Shown piece by piece: positions 29,148 through 37,109 of a stretch of 64,000 nt of DNA (the first letter of the stretch is position 1; the number at the start of each line of letters is the position of its first letter). Origin of the DNA: Streptantibioticus cattleyicolor NRRL 8057 = DSM 46488 (GTDB lineage: Bacteria > Actinomycetota > Actinomycetes > Streptomycetales > Streptomycetaceae). The stretch is taken from contig NC_017586.1 in the NCBI RefSeq assembly GCF_000240165.1, positions 5,345,228 through 5,409,227 of the forward strand. The letters are read 5' to 3'. The position numbers were made by a program, and so were the translations under genes. The notes below the pieces were generated by a model. It ran no database searches and was not told the origin of the DNA. It saw only the letters and a list, made by a program, of their open reading frames with translations.

Positions 29148-30185
29148 TCACCCCAGGGTGAAGACGGCCTCGACCGGGTAGTGGTCGCTGGGTGCGGCGC
29201 TGTCCAACTGCCCCTGGCTCCAGCCGCTCTGCGGGTCGAAGTCCACCGTGACGCGGGGCAGCGCGGCCGGTACCGGCCGGCCGGGCGCCCGGAGGTACCC
29301 GAGGTAGTCCAGGTCGTCGCGGTAGTCGACCGGGAAGTCCTCGACCCCCGCCATGTACCGGCACCAGGCCGACACCGAGCAGTCCATCGTGGTCCGCGCC
29401 GCCGACGGATCGGTGGCCGGGGTACCGAGCACGCCGCCCACCGCGTCCTGGGCGTCGGCGTGGTCGCCGCGCGCCTGGCCGTGCAGGTACTCGACGTTGA
29501 GGTCCCCGCCGATCAGCACCGGCGCAGAGGCGCCGGCGATGCCGTCCACCCAGCCGCGGATCTCCCGCAACTGACCGAGCCGGGTGGCCTGCGTGGTGGC
29601 GGTCGGGGTGTTCGACTGGTCGGCCTGGAGGTGGGTGCCCACCACCCACGCCGGGTGCCCGTCCTTCTCCACGCGCACCAGCGCCGCGCCCTTGTTGGCG
29701 TCGTAATCCCACGTCCCCGACGTCGAGTTGGTGAAGACGTGCGCGTACTGCGCGGTGATCGGGTACTTGGACAGGATCATCGTCCCGCCGTTGATCACGA
29801 ACGGCGAGTTGGAGCAGTTGCCGCTGACACCGGTCCAGCCGCCGCCCGAGCAGACCTGGCCCACCACGGGCGTCCGGTACGGGTAGAGATCGGCCAGCCC
29901 GGCCGAGATATCGTCGGTGGCGGTGTGGTTGAACAGTTCGTCGAGGACGACCACGTCGGCGTCGTGCTCGCGCACGATCGCCTCCACGACCGGGGTGCGC
30001 CGGGCGGCCTGCTCGTTCTGCGTCGAGTCGACGATCGCGGTGCCCATGTCGACATTCCAGGCGAAGACCGAGAGCGTGGGCGCGGACCCCGCCGGTACCG
30101 TCCCGGCCGTCGCCGGGGTGGCACCGGCGAGGAGCGCGGCGGCCACGCAGGCCGCGGCGGCGAGCAGGGAGCGTCGTACGGACAC
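29148..30185 (-). CDS. Secreted endonuclease/exonuclease/phosphatase-fold phosphodiesterase (sphingomyelinase-like)
   Basis: A 345-residue exported enzyme. A signal peptide (RRSLLAAAACVAAALLAGAT, then ATAG) precedes an EEP domain: FAWNVDMG with metal-binding Asn, VVLDELFNH with the catalytic Glu, VVGTHLQAD, LIGGDLNVEYLHG with the Asp-Asn pair, and APSDHYPVEAVF with the final Asp-His. Layout and length match bacterial neutral sphingomyelinases, but DNA or other phosphodiesters cannot be ruled out. It is convergent with the aldo/keto reductase, 10 bp apart. Confidence 0.85.
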   Translation of the reverse strand: MSVRRSLLAAAACVAAALLAGATPATAGTVPAGSAPTLSVFAWNVDMGTAIVDSTQNEQAARRTPVVEAIVREHDADVVVLDELFNHTATDDISAGLADLYPYRTPVVGQVCSGGGWTGVSGNCSNSPFVINGGTMILSKYPITAQYAHVFTNSTSGTWDYDANKGAALVRVEKDGHPAWVVGTHLQADQSNTPTATTQATRLGQLREIRGWVDGIAGASAPVLIGGDLNVEYLHGQARGDHADAQDAVGGVLGTPATDPSAARTTMDCSVSAWCRYMAGVEDFPVDYRDDLDYLGYLRAPGRPVPAALPRVTVDFDPQSGWSQGQLDSAAPSDHYPVEAVFTLG

Positions 30186-30311
30186 ACAAGCCTCCGATGA
30201 TCGGGCGGTTCCCTTTCGGCCGGGGGAGCCCCGGGCCGGGGACGGCAGGCGGACGCTAGCTACCGCTCAGTACGGTGAGGGGAACGCCAGGTGGTTGCCA
30301 AGCGGCCGGAC

Positions 30312-30326
30312 GGCCAAGCCTTGGCC
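30312..30326. promoter_or_regulatory. Palindrome in a divergent promoter region
   Basis: GGCCAAG-C-CTTGGCC (7-bp arms, 1-nt centre) lies between the phosphodiesterase gene and the universal stress protein gene. It is a candidate operator with no known regulator. Confidence 0.35.
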
Positions 30327-30409
30327 AAAGCCCCCGGGGCCGCCCACGCCGCACCCCGTCCTGTCCGGCTGTCCGACCCAGCCGATACGCTCGGGGGGTG
30401 GGCAATGAC

Positions 30410-30964
30410 ATGGCCGGACCGGAGAACGCGGACCCGCACGACCCCGAGCCGGGGGACGCGGCACACGACGGGCCGGAGGGAACGGGCGACGGCGCGCCCC
30501 GACCCGCCCCCGCCGCCCCGGTGTTCGAACGCGGCACCGACGGTCCCAAGGTCATCATGGCCGGTGTGGACGGCACCGAGTCCTCCTGGCGGGCCGCCGC
30601 CTACGCCGCCGGACTCGCCCGTCGCCAGGGCTCGCTGCTGGTCATGGTGTACATCCAGCCGCTCGCCCTGGCCGGCTCGCCGGGGCTGACGCTCTCCATG
30701 GCCGAGACCACCTCGGAGATCGCCGACGAGATCGCGGCCCAGGCCAGGGCGGCGGCCGAACGGCTCAGCTCGGTCCACCGGGTGCGCTGGGAGTTCCGCA
30801 CCTTCCCCGGCGACCCCTTCACCGGCCTGGTCAAGGCCGCCGACGACCTGCGCGCCGACGCCGTCGTGGTCGGCGCCTCCGAGCAAGCCGGCCACCGCTT
30901 CATCGGCTCGCTCGCGGTCCGGCTGGTCAAGACGGCCCGCTGGCCGGTCACGGTGGTCCCGTAA
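30410..30964 (+). CDS. Universal stress protein, single UspA domain
   Basis: About 184 residues: an acidic, Pro-rich N-terminal extension of roughly 45 residues, then one UspA domain. The core begins VIMAGVDGTESSWRAAAYAA. The ATP-type Gly motif is altered: VVVGASEQAGHRFIGSLAVR has G-x2-(10)-G spacing with Ser/Ala changes, and ends WPVTVVP. ATG 30410 is preferred since the GGGGGTGG run then has an 8-nt spacer; GTG 30398 is an alternative. Such proteins act in dormancy or stress adaptation. Confidence 0.83.
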   Translation: MAGPENADPHDPEPGDAAHDGPEGTGDGAPRPAPAAPVFERGTDGPKVIMAGVDGTESSWRAAAYAAGLARRQGSLLVMVYIQPLALAGSPGLTLSMAETTSEIADEIAAQARAAAERLSSVHRVRWEFRTFPGDPFTGLVKAADDLRADAVVVGASEQAGHRFIGSLAVRLVKTARWPVTVVP

Positions 30965-31042
30965 GGGTTCCCCGCCGGCGCTCGGTGACCGTCCATGAGG
31001 CTCCGGGCGCGCCGAGCGCGGGAAGCCGGTGACGCGGGCCGT

Positions 31043-31942
31043 TCAGCGCAGGAACCCGGTGATCCGCTCGCGCAGCCCGGCCGCGTCCAGCCCGTGCGCG
31101 GCCACGTGCTCGCGCCACGTGCCGTACCGCCGCAACTCCTCGCGCGCCGTGCCCAGCCCCAGCACCCGGTGCGGAACGTCGGCCAGCGCCTCGGCGGCGA
31201 AGGACACCGAGGTCCCGGCCAGGTACGGCTCGACCAGCACCACGTCGGCCGCGTCGGCACGCCCCACCTCGGCACGGAGCCCCTCGGCGTCGAACGGACG
31301 CACGGTCGAGGCGTACAGCACGGTTACGTCGAGCCCCTCGACGGCCTCCCGTACCGCGTCCAGCATCGGTCCGACGGCCACCACGACCCCGCGTCCGCCC
31401 TCCCGGACCCGCTGGAAGTGCCCGGGGGAGATGGGCAGCGCCTCCCGGTTCGCGTGCTCGCTGAGGCGTACGTACACCCGGTTGTCGCCGTCCGCCGCCG
31501 CGTGCCGCAGCAGCTCCTCAGCCTCGTCCGGGTGACCGGGTACGTGGACGGTCCAGCCGTCCAGCGTGTCGAGCAGCGCCACGTCCCCGGGCCCCTGGTG
31601 GGTACGTCCGCCCGAGGCGATGTCGTACGAGGCACCCGAGCTGACCAGCACGGCTCCGGTGCCCTGGTGGCCCAGGTCCAGCTTGACCTGCTCGAACGGG
31701 CGCTCCACCAGGAAGCTGGCGAAGGTGTGCACGATCGGCCGCATCCCGCTCAGCGCCAGCCCGCCGGCCACCGAGACCAGCAACTGCTCGCGGATGCCGA
31801 CGTCGATCACCCGGTCCGGGTGGCGGGCCGCCCCCTCCTTGAGCCGGTCGGAGGAGATCACCGCGAGGACGGCCGCCAGCCGCGGGTCCTCGTCGAGCAG
31901 CCGGGTGGTGACGGCGGTGAAACGTTCACGCATGGTGTCCAT
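31043..31942 (-). CDS. Transketolase C-terminal (pyrimidine-binding plus C) subunit
   Basis: A 299-residue half-transketolase containing the pyrimidine-binding domain and the C-terminal domain. Visible blocks are RVIDVGIREQLLVSVAGGLA (catalytic Glu that protonates thiamine diphosphate), GMRPIVHTFASFLVERPFEQ and VLVSSGASYDIASGGRTHQG. It follows the N-terminal half by 102 bp on the same strand, and the two together should make one functional transketolase or related enzyme. Expression is probably controlled by the SoxR box upstream of the N-half gene. Confidence 0.87.
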   Translation of the reverse strand: MDTMRERFTAVTTRLLDEDPRLAAVLAVISSDRLKEGAARHPDRVIDVGIREQLLVSVAGGLALSGMRPIVHTFASFLVERPFEQVKLDLGHQGTGAVLVSSGASYDIASGGRTHQGPGDVALLDTLDGWTVHVPGHPDEAEELLRHAAADGDNRVYVRLSEHANREALPISPGHFQRVREGGRGVVVAVGPMLDAVREAVEGLDVTVLYASTVRPFDAEGLRAEVGRADAADVVLVEPYLAGTSVSFAAEALADVPHRVLGLGTAREELRRYGTWREHVAAHGLDAAGLRERITGFLR

Positions 31943-32044
31943 GGATGGTCCTCGGTGTGAAGCGGCAGGGGGGAGAGGGAGGGAGCGTCCGGGGTGCTGG
32001 CAGGCGTCCCCGGTGGTTCATGGCGTTTCCGGCGTGCTCGGCGT

Positions 32045-32761
32045 TCAGGCGTACTTGGGCTCGACCCGGGCGACGACGGCGTGCGGACGCCCCGGGTGCG
32101 GCGCGGTGAACGCCTCGTACAGCGCCTCGTGGTCCCGGCCGTCCACGGTCACCGCGGACCAGCCCTCGACCTCGAACCGGGAGGCGAGCCCGCCCCGCCA
32201 GCCGTAGGTCGCCGAGGCGTTGTCGACCGCCACCACGTGCAGCCCCTCCAGCCCGACCGCGCCGGCGAAGGCGATCGCCTCGTGGTTGCTGCCCTCGTCC
32301 ATCTCGGCGTCGCCGACCAGCACGAACGTACGCGCGGCCCGCCGCTGGGCCTTGAGCCCGAGCGCGGTGCCGACCGCGATCGGCAGCCCGTGCCCGAGCG
32401 ACCCGGAGGCGATCTCCACCCCCGGCACCAGCAACCGGTCCGGGTGGTGGCCGAGCGGCGAGTCGAACGTGCCGAACCCCGGCAGCCACTCGCGCGGCAC
32501 GAACCCCTTGGCGGCGAGCACGGCGTAGTACGCCATCGGGCCGTGCCCCTTCGACAGCAGGAACCGGTCCCGGTCGGGCGCGTCCACCGTCTCCGGCGAG
32601 ACGCGCAACACCCGGTCGTAGAGCACCCACAGCACGTCCAGCGTGGACGTGGCGGCCGGCCCGTGCTTCTCGTCACCGGTCATCAGCGACATCAAAGCGG
32701 GCAGCTCGGCGTAGCCGGCGGACGGGTTACGGGGGAGGGCGAACGACGATGTCGAAGTCAT
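32045..32761 (-). CDS. Transketolase N-terminal (thiamine diphosphate/Mg) subunit
   Basis: A 238-residue half-transketolase. The thiamine diphosphate motif is visible as VGDAEMDEGSNHEAIAFAG (GDG-type start, GDA here), followed by the metal ligand in VVAVDNASATYG. FLLSKGHGPMAYYAVLAAKG and VEIASGSLGHGLPIAVGTAL are family landmarks. Split transketolases are common in actinobacteria, often for a special pentose or amino-sugar route rather than core metabolism. The start lies 14 bp from a SoxR-type dyad shared with the divergent soxR gene. Confidence 0.88.
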   Translation of the reverse strand: MTSTSSFALPRNPSAGYAELPALMSLMTGDEKHGPAATSTLDVLWVLYDRVLRVSPETVDAPDRDRFLLSKGHGPMAYYAVLAAKGFVPREWLPGFGTFDSPLGHHPDRLLVPGVEIASGSLGHGLPIAVGTALGLKAQRRAARTFVLVGDAEMDEGSNHEAIAFAGAVGLEGLHVVAVDNASATYGWRGGLASRFEVEGWSAVTVDGRDHEALYEAFTAPHPGRPHAVVARVEPKYA

Positions 32762-32775
32762 GCGCCGATCTTGCA

Positions 32776-32795
32776 ACTTCAAGTTCCCTTGAAGT
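32776..32795. promoter_or_regulatory. SoxR box between soxR and transketolase genes
   Basis: The perfect dyad ACTTCAAG-TTCC-CTTGAAGT lies 14 bp upstream of the transketolase N-half start and 20 bp upstream of the soxR start. It has the same geometry as the E. coli soxS site (CCTCAAG-TTAA-CTTGAGG), with inner CAAG/CTTG and a 4-bp centre. Control of both genes by SoxR is strongly suggested. Confidence 0.8.
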
Positions 32796-32815
32796 CAAGG
32801 GCTATCGTGGGCCCC

Positions 32816-33301
32816 ATGCCGAAGCCACATCCGCAGGACCGCCTCACCATCGGCGAGCTCGCCGCCCGCAGCGGCCTGGCCACCTCGGCGCTGCGCTACT
32901 ACGAGGAACTCGGCCTGCTCCAGGCCGAACGCACCGCCGGCGGCCAGCGCCGCTACCCGCGGGCCACGCTGCGCCGCCTGGCCTTCATCCGCGCGGCCCA
33001 GCAGGTCGGGCTCTCCCTCGACGAGACCCGCGAAGCCCTCGCCCGCCTCCCGGAGAACCGCACCCCCAACGCCACCGAGTGGGCCGCCGTCGCCCGCTCC
33101 TGGCAGCGCCGCATCGACGCCCGCATCGCCGAACTGGAAGCGCTCCGGGGCCGCCTCCTCGGCTGCGTCGGCTGCGGCTGCCTCTCCCTGACCCGATGCG
33201 CCATCTACAACCCCGCCGACCAAGCCGCCACCCGCGGCCCCGGCCCCCACTTCCTCCTCGGCGACCCCCCGGACCCGTCCGATCACCCTACGCGACGGTA
33301 G
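32816..33301 (+). CDS. soxR: SoxR, [2Fe-2S] redox-sensing MerR-family regulator
   Basis: A 161-residue MerR-type activator. The N-terminal winged helix reads LTIGELAARSGLATSALRYY and YEELGLLQAERTAGGQRRYP. The sensor loop CVGCGCLSLTRC has the four cysteines in SoxR spacing (C-x2-C-x-C-x5-C) that hold the iron-sulfur cluster. In Streptomyces SoxR responds to redox-active metabolites such as actinorhodin rather than acting through SoxS. It faces a split transketolase over a near-canonical SoxR box. Start ATG 32816 has no strong ribosome site. Confidence 0.93.
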   Translation: MPKPHPQDRLTIGELAARSGLATSALRYYEELGLLQAERTAGGQRRYPRATLRRLAFIRAAQQVGLSLDETREALARLPENRTPNATEWAAVARSWQRRIDARIAELEALRGRLLGCVGCGCLSLTRCAIYNPADQAATRGPGPHFLLGDPPDPSDHPTRR

Positions 33302-33408
33302 CTTCACTCCGCACCCCCCACTCCCGGGGCTGCGCGCGAACCACCCCCGAAGTGCGGTATTGTTCTTCTGCGCGGTCAGCCGGGAGAAAACCCCGGCCGA
33401 ACGAGCAC
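33302..33408. other. Short region between soxR and tRNA-Pro
   Basis: A small hairpin (GCCGGG/CCCGGC, 33379-33397) is visible just before the tRNA. It may end soxR transcription or be a processing site. No clear tRNA promoter is recognised. Confidence 0.3.
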
Positions 33409-33482
<74 letters not shown>

Positions 33483-33490
33483 CGGTGCTG

Positions 33491-33533
33491 AAGGCCCGCT
33501 GAGTTGGGAGAGATTCCCAGGTCAGCGGGCCTT
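33491..33533 (+). terminator. Rho-independent terminator of tRNA-Pro
   Basis: A 12-bp outer stem AAGGCCCGCTGA/TCAGCGGGCCTT encloses an inner hairpin (TTGGGA/TTCCCA) and is followed by a short TTTC run, directly after the tRNA. Confidence 0.8.
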
Positions 33534-33595
33534 TCGCGTGTCCGGGGATGGGTCGGTGTCGGCGGCTTCGGCGGGGCGCCGGCTGGGAGCGTGGT

Positions 33596-33635
33596 GGGAG
33601 CCCTCTGGGAGCGCTCGTGCTCCCAGAGGGCTCCC
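33596..33635. repeat. 17-bp perfect inverted repeat
   Basis: A perfect 17-bp stem starting GGGAGCCCTCTGG, with loop GCTCGT, lies 60 bp after the tRNA terminator. It is unusually strong. It may be a bidirectional terminator or a remnant end of a mobile element. The surrounding 33540-33723 shows no gene. Confidence 0.6.
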
Positions 33636-33723
33636 TGGTGCGGTGGTGGTCAACGGGGTCCGGTTTGTCCGTCGTCCGTTCTGGTGGATGTAGGGCGCCG
33701 TTGCGAGCCGTTGCTGGCGGTCG

Positions 33724-34089
33724 TCAACTGTTGGCGTCAACGGTCACCCTGATGTGGGTGGGTGCTGGGTGCGTCGAGAGGCGTAAGAGCCCCTTGACGG
33801 GTTCGAGGGGCTGGTTGTCGGTGGGAGCGTAGTCATAGGACGGCCGGGCAATGGTGGCCGGTTGCGGCTTGGTTGTGAAGAGTCGCAGCTCAACCGGTCG
33901 CGGGAGTCCTTGCGTTGTGCTGAGGCTGAGTCCAAGACCGGGTAAAGCCCCTTGGCGTTTCCCGCAGACGGGGCACTCCCGGGCCGGCCGGGCGGTAGAC
34001 GGCGGTTCCGCGCTGTGGGGCGCTGCTTTCGGGGGCGTTGGACGGCCTATTGGTAGTGCTGGCGTGGTGGGGGGCTGGTCGCTGTGCAT
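33724..34089 (-). CDS. Hypothetical protein, doubtful
   Basis: An open frame of 121 residues starting MHSDQPPTTPALPIGRPT. It has a Pro-rich N-terminus and one CPVCGKRQG cysteine pair, and contains a rare TTA leucine codon. Third-position GC is lower than in neighbouring genes. This suggests either a foreign gene or chance. I recognise no family. It lies between the tRNA-Pro and the IS element, where acquired genes are expected. Confidence 0.3.
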   Translation of the reverse strand: MHSDQPPTTPALPIGRPTPPKAAPHSAEPPSTARPARECPVCGKRQGALPGLGLSLSTTQGLPRPVELRLFTTKPQPATIARPSYDYAPTDNQPLEPVKGLLRLSTHPAPTHIRVTVDANS

Positions 34090-34375
34090 GCTGTGGTGTG
34101 TGGGATGAGGCGGTCTTGCCTCGGTGGTTGATGGCAAATAAGCAACGGGGTGAGCGGCGGACACTGTAGCGCTGAAGTGTGTTGTGGGAGGCCGTGTTTG
34201 GGCGGGTGGTGTGTTTGCGTGTGGGCGACGGTTTGGACTCCGTAGTGTGAACCCGTGATGGTGTGGTCGGCAGTCGTGGAGGATCTCTAACCTCGCGCTT
34301 TCACGAGGTGGAGTGTCCGAGGCTTGATCAAATAAGCGGAGAGTGCTCGTGACCTGCAACGATGGGACTCGTCTA
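34090..34375. other. Low-GC flank of the insertion sequence
   Basis: These 286 bp have noticeably lower GC than the rest of the window and no convincing gene. They may be remnants of an older mobile element into which the IS inserted. Confidence 0.4.
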
Positions 34376-34390
34376 AGGGCTGTCCCGTAA
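34373..34390. repeat. IS left terminal inverted repeat with flank
   Basis: CTAAGGGCTGTCCCGTAA is the exact reverse complement of 35230-35247. The IS end proper probably starts at A34376; the preceding TA matches the TA after the right end and may be the target duplication. Confidence 0.8.
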
Positions 34391-35244
34391 CTGCTGGTCA
34401 CGGGTGAGATGATCTTGCTGTGTCTGGTGTGATCACGGCGTCTGAGCCCTCCTGGATAGCCCCGTTCACTGGGCTGAGCCCGCGCCAGTTCGGCAAGCTG
34501 ATCACCGCGCTCCGGCGTGAGGGTGTGGACCCGGTGCGCAAGGGTCGGCCATGGAGCCTGCCGCTGGAGGACCGCGTGCTCCTGATCGCCGCGTACTGGC
34601 GGACGAACCTGACCCTGCGTCAACTGGCCCCGCTGTTCGGGGTGTCCAAGTCGGCGGCCGACCGCATCATCGACCACCTCGGGCCCGCGCTCGCGCTCCA
34701 GCAGCGCAAGCGGTTCCGCAAGGACACCGTGCTCATCGTGGACGGCACCCTCGTTCCCACCCGTGACCACACCATCGCCGAGCAGTCCAAGAACTACCGG
34801 TACTCCACCAACCACCAGGTCGTCATCGACGCCGACACCCGGCTCGTCGTCGCGGTCGGCCGACCAGTCGCAGGCAACCGCAACGACTGCAAGGCGTGGG
34901 AGCTGTCCGGCGCGAAAGACGCCGTCGGCAAGACCACGGTCATCGCAGATGGCGGCTACCGGGGCACCGGCCTGGTCATCCCGCACCGCCGCGAGAAGGG
35001 CCAGACCGAACTCCCGGAATGGAAGGAGGAGCACAACGCCTCCCACCGCAAAGTCCGCGCCCGTGTAGAGCACGTCTTCGCCCGGATGAAGGGCTGGAAG
35101 ATCCTTCGCGACTGCCGGCTGAAGGGCGACGGCGTCCAGCACGCCATGCTCGGCATCGCCCGCCTGCACAACCTCGTCCTTGCCGGGTGACGCAGAAACC
35201 AGCAGGCCACCAGACCCGTCAGAGATCATTTACGGGACAGCCCT
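34376..35244 (+). mobile_element. Complete IS5-family insertion sequence
   Basis: An element of about 869 bp carries one intact transposase gene. Its ends are perfect inverted repeats (AGGGCTGTCCCGTAA inward), flanked by TA on both sides. Perfect ends and an uninterrupted reading frame suggest a recent insertion. The right end abuts an Rhs remnant that does not continue left of the element, so insertion was accompanied by deletion, or the Rhs gene was already truncated. Confidence 0.88.
34420..35190 (+). CDS. IS5-family DDE transposase
   Basis: A 256-residue transposase. An N-terminal helix-turn-helix region (LTLRQLAPLFGVSKSAADRI) is followed by a DDE catalytic core: first Asp in VLIVDGTLVP, second Asp in VIADGGYRGTG, and Glu in RARVEHVFARMKGWKIL, in the IS5/DDE_4 arrangement. 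The frame is intact and starts with GTG 44 bp inside the left repeat. Confidence 0.92.
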   Translation: MSGVITASEPSWIAPFTGLSPRQFGKLITALRREGVDPVRKGRPWSLPLEDRVLLIAAYWRTNLTLRQLAPLFGVSKSAADRIIDHLGPALALQQRKRFRKDTVLIVDGTLVPTRDHTIAEQSKNYRYSTNHQVVIDADTRLVVAVGRPVAGNRNDCKAWELSGAKDAVGKTTVIADGGYRGTGLVIPHRREKGQTELPEWKEEHNASHRKVRARVEHVFARMKGWKILRDCRLKGDGVQHAMLGIARLHNLVLAG

Positions 35245-35247
35245 TAG
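35230..35247. repeat. IS right terminal inverted repeat with flank
   Basis: TTACGGGACAGCCCTTAG pairs perfectly with the left copy over 18 bp. The Rhs remnant begins immediately outside it. Confidence 0.8.
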
Positions 35248-36078
35248 GGAGGAGCCGGAGAGCGTTCTGCGCTCACGCCGCACGACGCGGCCCTGCATGT
35301 CGTACTGAAACGGGTGCGTCCCGCCATGCGCAGCAGGGTGCCGGTGTAGTGGCGGTCGCCCTGCCGGTCGGCGGTGAGGCCCACCTCCGACGCGGCCCAT
35401 TCGGCAGCGGTGGTGTTCTCGCAGGTGTCGTAGGAGTACCGCTCCATGCGGTCGCCGTGCCGCTTCTCGGTGATCCGGCCGCCCGCGTCGAAGTCGTACG
35501 TGACGGTTCCGGTGGCGCTGTCGCGGACGCCGGAGAGGAACCCGTCGGGCGCGGTGGGCGAAGTCGGCTCGGTGGTGGCCGGCGGTCGCCTACCGGCCTG
35601 GCCGTACGGTCCGGCTGGCGACTCGGTGCAGTGCGTCCCACTCCTGGGAGGTGATGTCCGTCGCACCGACCTGGCACCCGATCTCGCGCCCCGCTTGGTG
35701 GTAGCTGAACGCGAGCGTGTGTCCAGTCATGTGCAGGACGGTCGGCTGGTCGTCCGCGCCGTACTCCCAGCGGCTTGCCGCACCTGACGGCAGGCGCTGC
35801 TCCGTCCGGTGCCCGACCGCGTCGTAACGGCTCTCCACACTGTGGCCGCCGACCGTTTCGAGGAGCACCCGGCCCAGTGGATCGCGGTCGATCACCAGCT
35901 CAGTGTCGGGGCTCGTGGCGCGGACCAGGCGGTGGGCCGGGTCGTAAGCGAAAGCGGTCACGACACCGTCAGTGTTGGCCTGTTGCAGCCGCACACCAAC
36001 CATGCTCCCCGCGGTAACAGGGAGACAGTACGGCGTACCAACCTCACGGCCTTCCTGCCAGCCATGCGCGGTCCTCAC
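35247..36078 (-). pseudogene. Rhs/YD-repeat protein remnant
   Basis: Broken gene for an Rhs-type polymorphic toxin carrier. YD-repeat signatures are readable in pieces across frames: FAYDPAHRLVRATSPDTEL, VIDRDPLGRVLLETVGG, SRYDAVGHRTEQRLPSGA and SQEWDALHRVASRTV in one frame (35590-36078). GTVTYDFDAGGRITEKRHGD follows in a second frame, then FQYDMQGRVVRRERRTLSG in a third, reading straight into the IS end. At least two frameshifts are needed, and both the N-terminus and the toxin tip are missing. It is evidence of a lost Rhs system at this site. Confidence 0.8.
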
Positions 36079-36416
36079 CAGGAGCCCTTACTCGGCAGCA
36101 ACGACATGCACGCGCACGGCAGTTGCCGACGCCGGCCATCGACACGACACGTCGCACGAAGCCACAGAGTGAACACCAAGCCGCTCCTGGACGTCCACCG
36201 CGTTAATCGTTCCTGAGTGACCGTCAGTGATGCATGCCTGTTACAACTTCCAGACGTTTTCCGGCGAACCCCTTACGGCCCGGGCGCGTCGTAGGTCACA
36301 CAGGACGCACCTGTCACGGCGGACGCCGGTGCGGCGGTCAGGCCGGCTGGCCGGCATCTTCGTTCCGCTCGCCGTGACAGTGTCGTCACCCGCCCACGAC
36401 GACAGGACCAGCTCAC
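36079..36416. other. Intergenic region upstream of the acetyltransferase cassette
   Basis: No gene is recognised in these 338 bp. GCCGGCTGGCCGGC near 36345 is palindromic. The region should contain the promoter of the cassette, but no confident -35/-10 pair is visible. Confidence 0.4.
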
Positions 36417-37028
36417 GTGAACGCGATGTCTTCTCCGGCCGTGCCCTCGTTCGAGACCATTGATGACATACGTCGGCGTTTCTTCCCCGTGCGGCTTCCG
36501 GGGGCGGGGAGCGGGGTCGGGAGGTGTGTCGATGAGGCGACGTTCAGGGAGGCGGTAGGGCAGATCTACGCGTCCGTCTTTCCGGACCGGGATGCCTATC
36601 CGTACCAGCCCAAGTCGCAGGAGCTGGTCGCCGAGTACCGGAGTCTGCACCAGGAGCGGATCCTGATCGAGGATGCCGACGGGAAGTTGATGGGGTGGCT
36701 GAAGGGGCGGATGGCGGACCCTGACACGTTCTATCTGGGGACCAGCGGGATGCTGCCGGAGTACCGGACGCAGCGGATCGCGGCGTTGTGCTACGCGAAG
36801 CTGTTGGAGTACCTGCGGGCGCTGGGGTACGAGCGGGTGACCTCCGAGCACCACCCGAGCAACCGCACCGCGATGATTTTCCAGCTCAAGCACGGTTTCA
36901 GCATCGAGGGCATGAGCCTGGACGAGCGCTGGGGACCGATGGTGAAGATGGTGCGCTTCTTCGACCAGGACCGGCAGGCCGAGTTCGACCGGCGCTTCGG
37001 CTTCGAGCAGTACCCGAAGGGCATCTGA
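36417..37028 (+). CDS. GNAT-like acetyltransferase of a three-gene cassette
   Basis: About 203 residues with a GNAT-like fold. QERILIEDADGKLMGWLKGR forms the central strands, TSGMLPEYRTQRIAALCYAK fits the acetyl-CoA motif (Q/RxxxG/A is weak: RTQRIA), and ERVTSEHHPSNRTAMIFQLK fits motif B, where an Asn-rich loop precedes the last helix. Codon use (AGG, GGG) is less biased than in core genes, which hints at acquisition. It is followed by a glycosyltransferase and an MFS exporter. The acceptor is unknown; ATG 36426 is an alternative start. Confidence 0.65.
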   Translation: MNAMSSPAVPSFETIDDIRRRFFPVRLPGAGSGVGRCVDEATFREAVGQIYASVFPDRDAYPYQPKSQELVAEYRSLHQERILIEDADGKLMGWLKGRMADPDTFYLGTSGMLPEYRTQRIAALCYAKLLEYLRALGYERVTSEHHPSNRTAMIFQLKHGFSIEGMSLDERWGPMVKMVRFFDQDRQAEFDRRFGFEQYPKGI

Positions 37029-37109
37029 CCCGGCCACCCCGGGTACGGGAGCCGTCCCGGGGTGGCGTCCACGCCCCGCCCCCCCCACTCAGCGATTTGA
37101 CGAGGAAGC

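Noticed and set aside
33724-35229. 501-residue minus-strand frame crossing the IS element
   Set aside because: It is antisense to the transposase for most of its length; only the terminal 121 codons were kept, as a doubtful gene.
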